From: Streptomyces atroolivaceus
GTDB taxonomy: Bacteria; Actinomycetota; Actinomycetes; Streptomycetales; Streptomycetaceae
Reading direction: 5' to 3'
Assembly (NCBI RefSeq): GCF_000717025.1
Contig: NZ_JNXG01000011.1
Coordinates: 1 to 64,000 of the forward strand
Length of the DNA stretch: 64,000 nt
Below the pieces are notes generated by a model. That model was not told the origin of the DNA, made no database searches, and was given only the letters and a program-made list of their open reading frames with translations. The position numbers were made by a program, and so were the translations under genes. Positions 63,636 to 64,000 of this stretch are shown here, piece after piece (position 1 is the first letter of the stretch; every line of letters begins with the position of its first letter).

Positions 63636-64000
63636 ATGACCACCGACTCCGTGAACGTCCCGCCCCGCAACACCCGCCCGCCGCTGGCCCAGGCGTCCTT
63701 CGGCGTGGGTGTCGTCGTACAGGACGGGTAGGGCAGGATCCTGCTCGGCCGGCACCGCGGCGGCACCTGGGAGCTGCCCGGCGGCAAGATCGACCCGACC
63801 CACGAGTCGGTCGCCGCCGCCGCCGCCCGCGAGCTGCGCGAGGAGACGGGCCTGCGGGTGCCCGTGGACGCCGTGGACGTCTTCGCGATGGTGCACGACG
63901 TGGTGGGGGGCCTCAACAAGATCAGCATGGGCGCACTGGTGAGGGTGGAGTCCGCGGTGGCCGAGGTCACCGAACCCCACCTCATCAGCGCGTGGCGGTG
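63636..64000 (+). pseudogene. NUDIX hydrolase gene with in-frame TAG (3' end outside the window)
   Basis: From ATG 63636 the frame reads 31 codons (ending FGVGVVVQDG), then TAG at 63729-63731, and then continues without break as [19 protein letters not shown] and the NUDIX box [17 protein letters not shown] (about 63780-63855) to the window edge. The stop replaces one codon between QDG and GR, where Gln (CAG) or Glu (GAG) would be one base away. No start codon with a ribosome binding site lies between the stop and the NUDIX box. The box also has six rather than five residues between Gly and Glu. It is either a nonsense-mutated pseudogene or a sequencing error. Confidence 0.75.

Overview
The window is chromosomal DNA from a Streptomyces or close relative. 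It is very GC-rich (around 70%), with strong third-position GC bias, frequent GTG starts and many 4-bp ATGA/GTGA gene overlaps. It also carries typical Streptomyces families: the RheA/Hsp18 pair, a Spo0M-like protein, a PAS-GAF-SpoIIE-HATPase phosphatase, and several TetR, MarR and PadR regulators. No tRNA, rRNA, CRISPR array, insertion sequence or prophage was seen. Function calls come from reading translated sequence and motifs; no database search was possible.

Bases 1-28000 are a type VII (ESX/T7SS) secretion locus. From left to right: a giant secreted toxin-like protein cut off by the left edge (1-5241, minus); a WXG100-like partner; a YbaB/EbfC-like protein; a 1264-residue AAWKG-type protein with tandem repeats; a small helical protein; and two ESX-type proteins (10850-11587). 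Then come eccB and eccD (minus) and, divergently, eccC (15530-19576, plus). Facing eccC is a minus-strand operon: an SseB-like T7SS-associated protein, a membrane-anchored ricin-type lectin, a fused beta-helix/double-AAA EccA-like ATPase and a mycosin. The mycosin has lost its catalytic Asp and Ser and looks like a pseudoprotease. A second anchored lectin (B-lectin fold) is transcribed divergently at 26949-27956. No EccE was recognised. The likely logic is an ESX machine that exports WXG100 pairs and a large modular toxin. That toxin has an internal C80/caspase-like His-Cys module and ends, at the window edge, in what may be the start of an anthrax-edema-factor-like domain.

Bases 28000-38600 hold general stress and signalling genes: the SpoIIE-type phosphatase, a phytoene-desaturase-like flavoprotein, a decayed SRPBCC gene, a 42-residue small protein, a DUF2267 protein, the divergent hsp18/rheA pair with two RheA operators, a Dps ferritin with a basic tail, and a monofunctional catalase.

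Bases 38600-41500 are a cobalamin riboswitch followed by the overlapping cobalt-uptake operon cbiMNQO. Bases 41500-50000 hold a small secreted protein, a SulP-type transporter behind a 36-codon leader, a tetR-SDR-alcohol dehydrogenase operon, a GrpB remnant, and a marR-MMPL efflux pair.

Bases 50000-64000 hold Spo0M-like and TatA genes that share a palindromic upstream site, an SDR-DUF2867/photolyase pair, DUF1206 and DoxX membrane proteins, a FadH-like enoate reductase with a PadR regulator, a PAP2-EamA operon divergent from a TetR gene, and an SPFH-NAD kinase-like-NUDIX operon whose NUDIX gene carries an in-frame stop and runs off the right edge.
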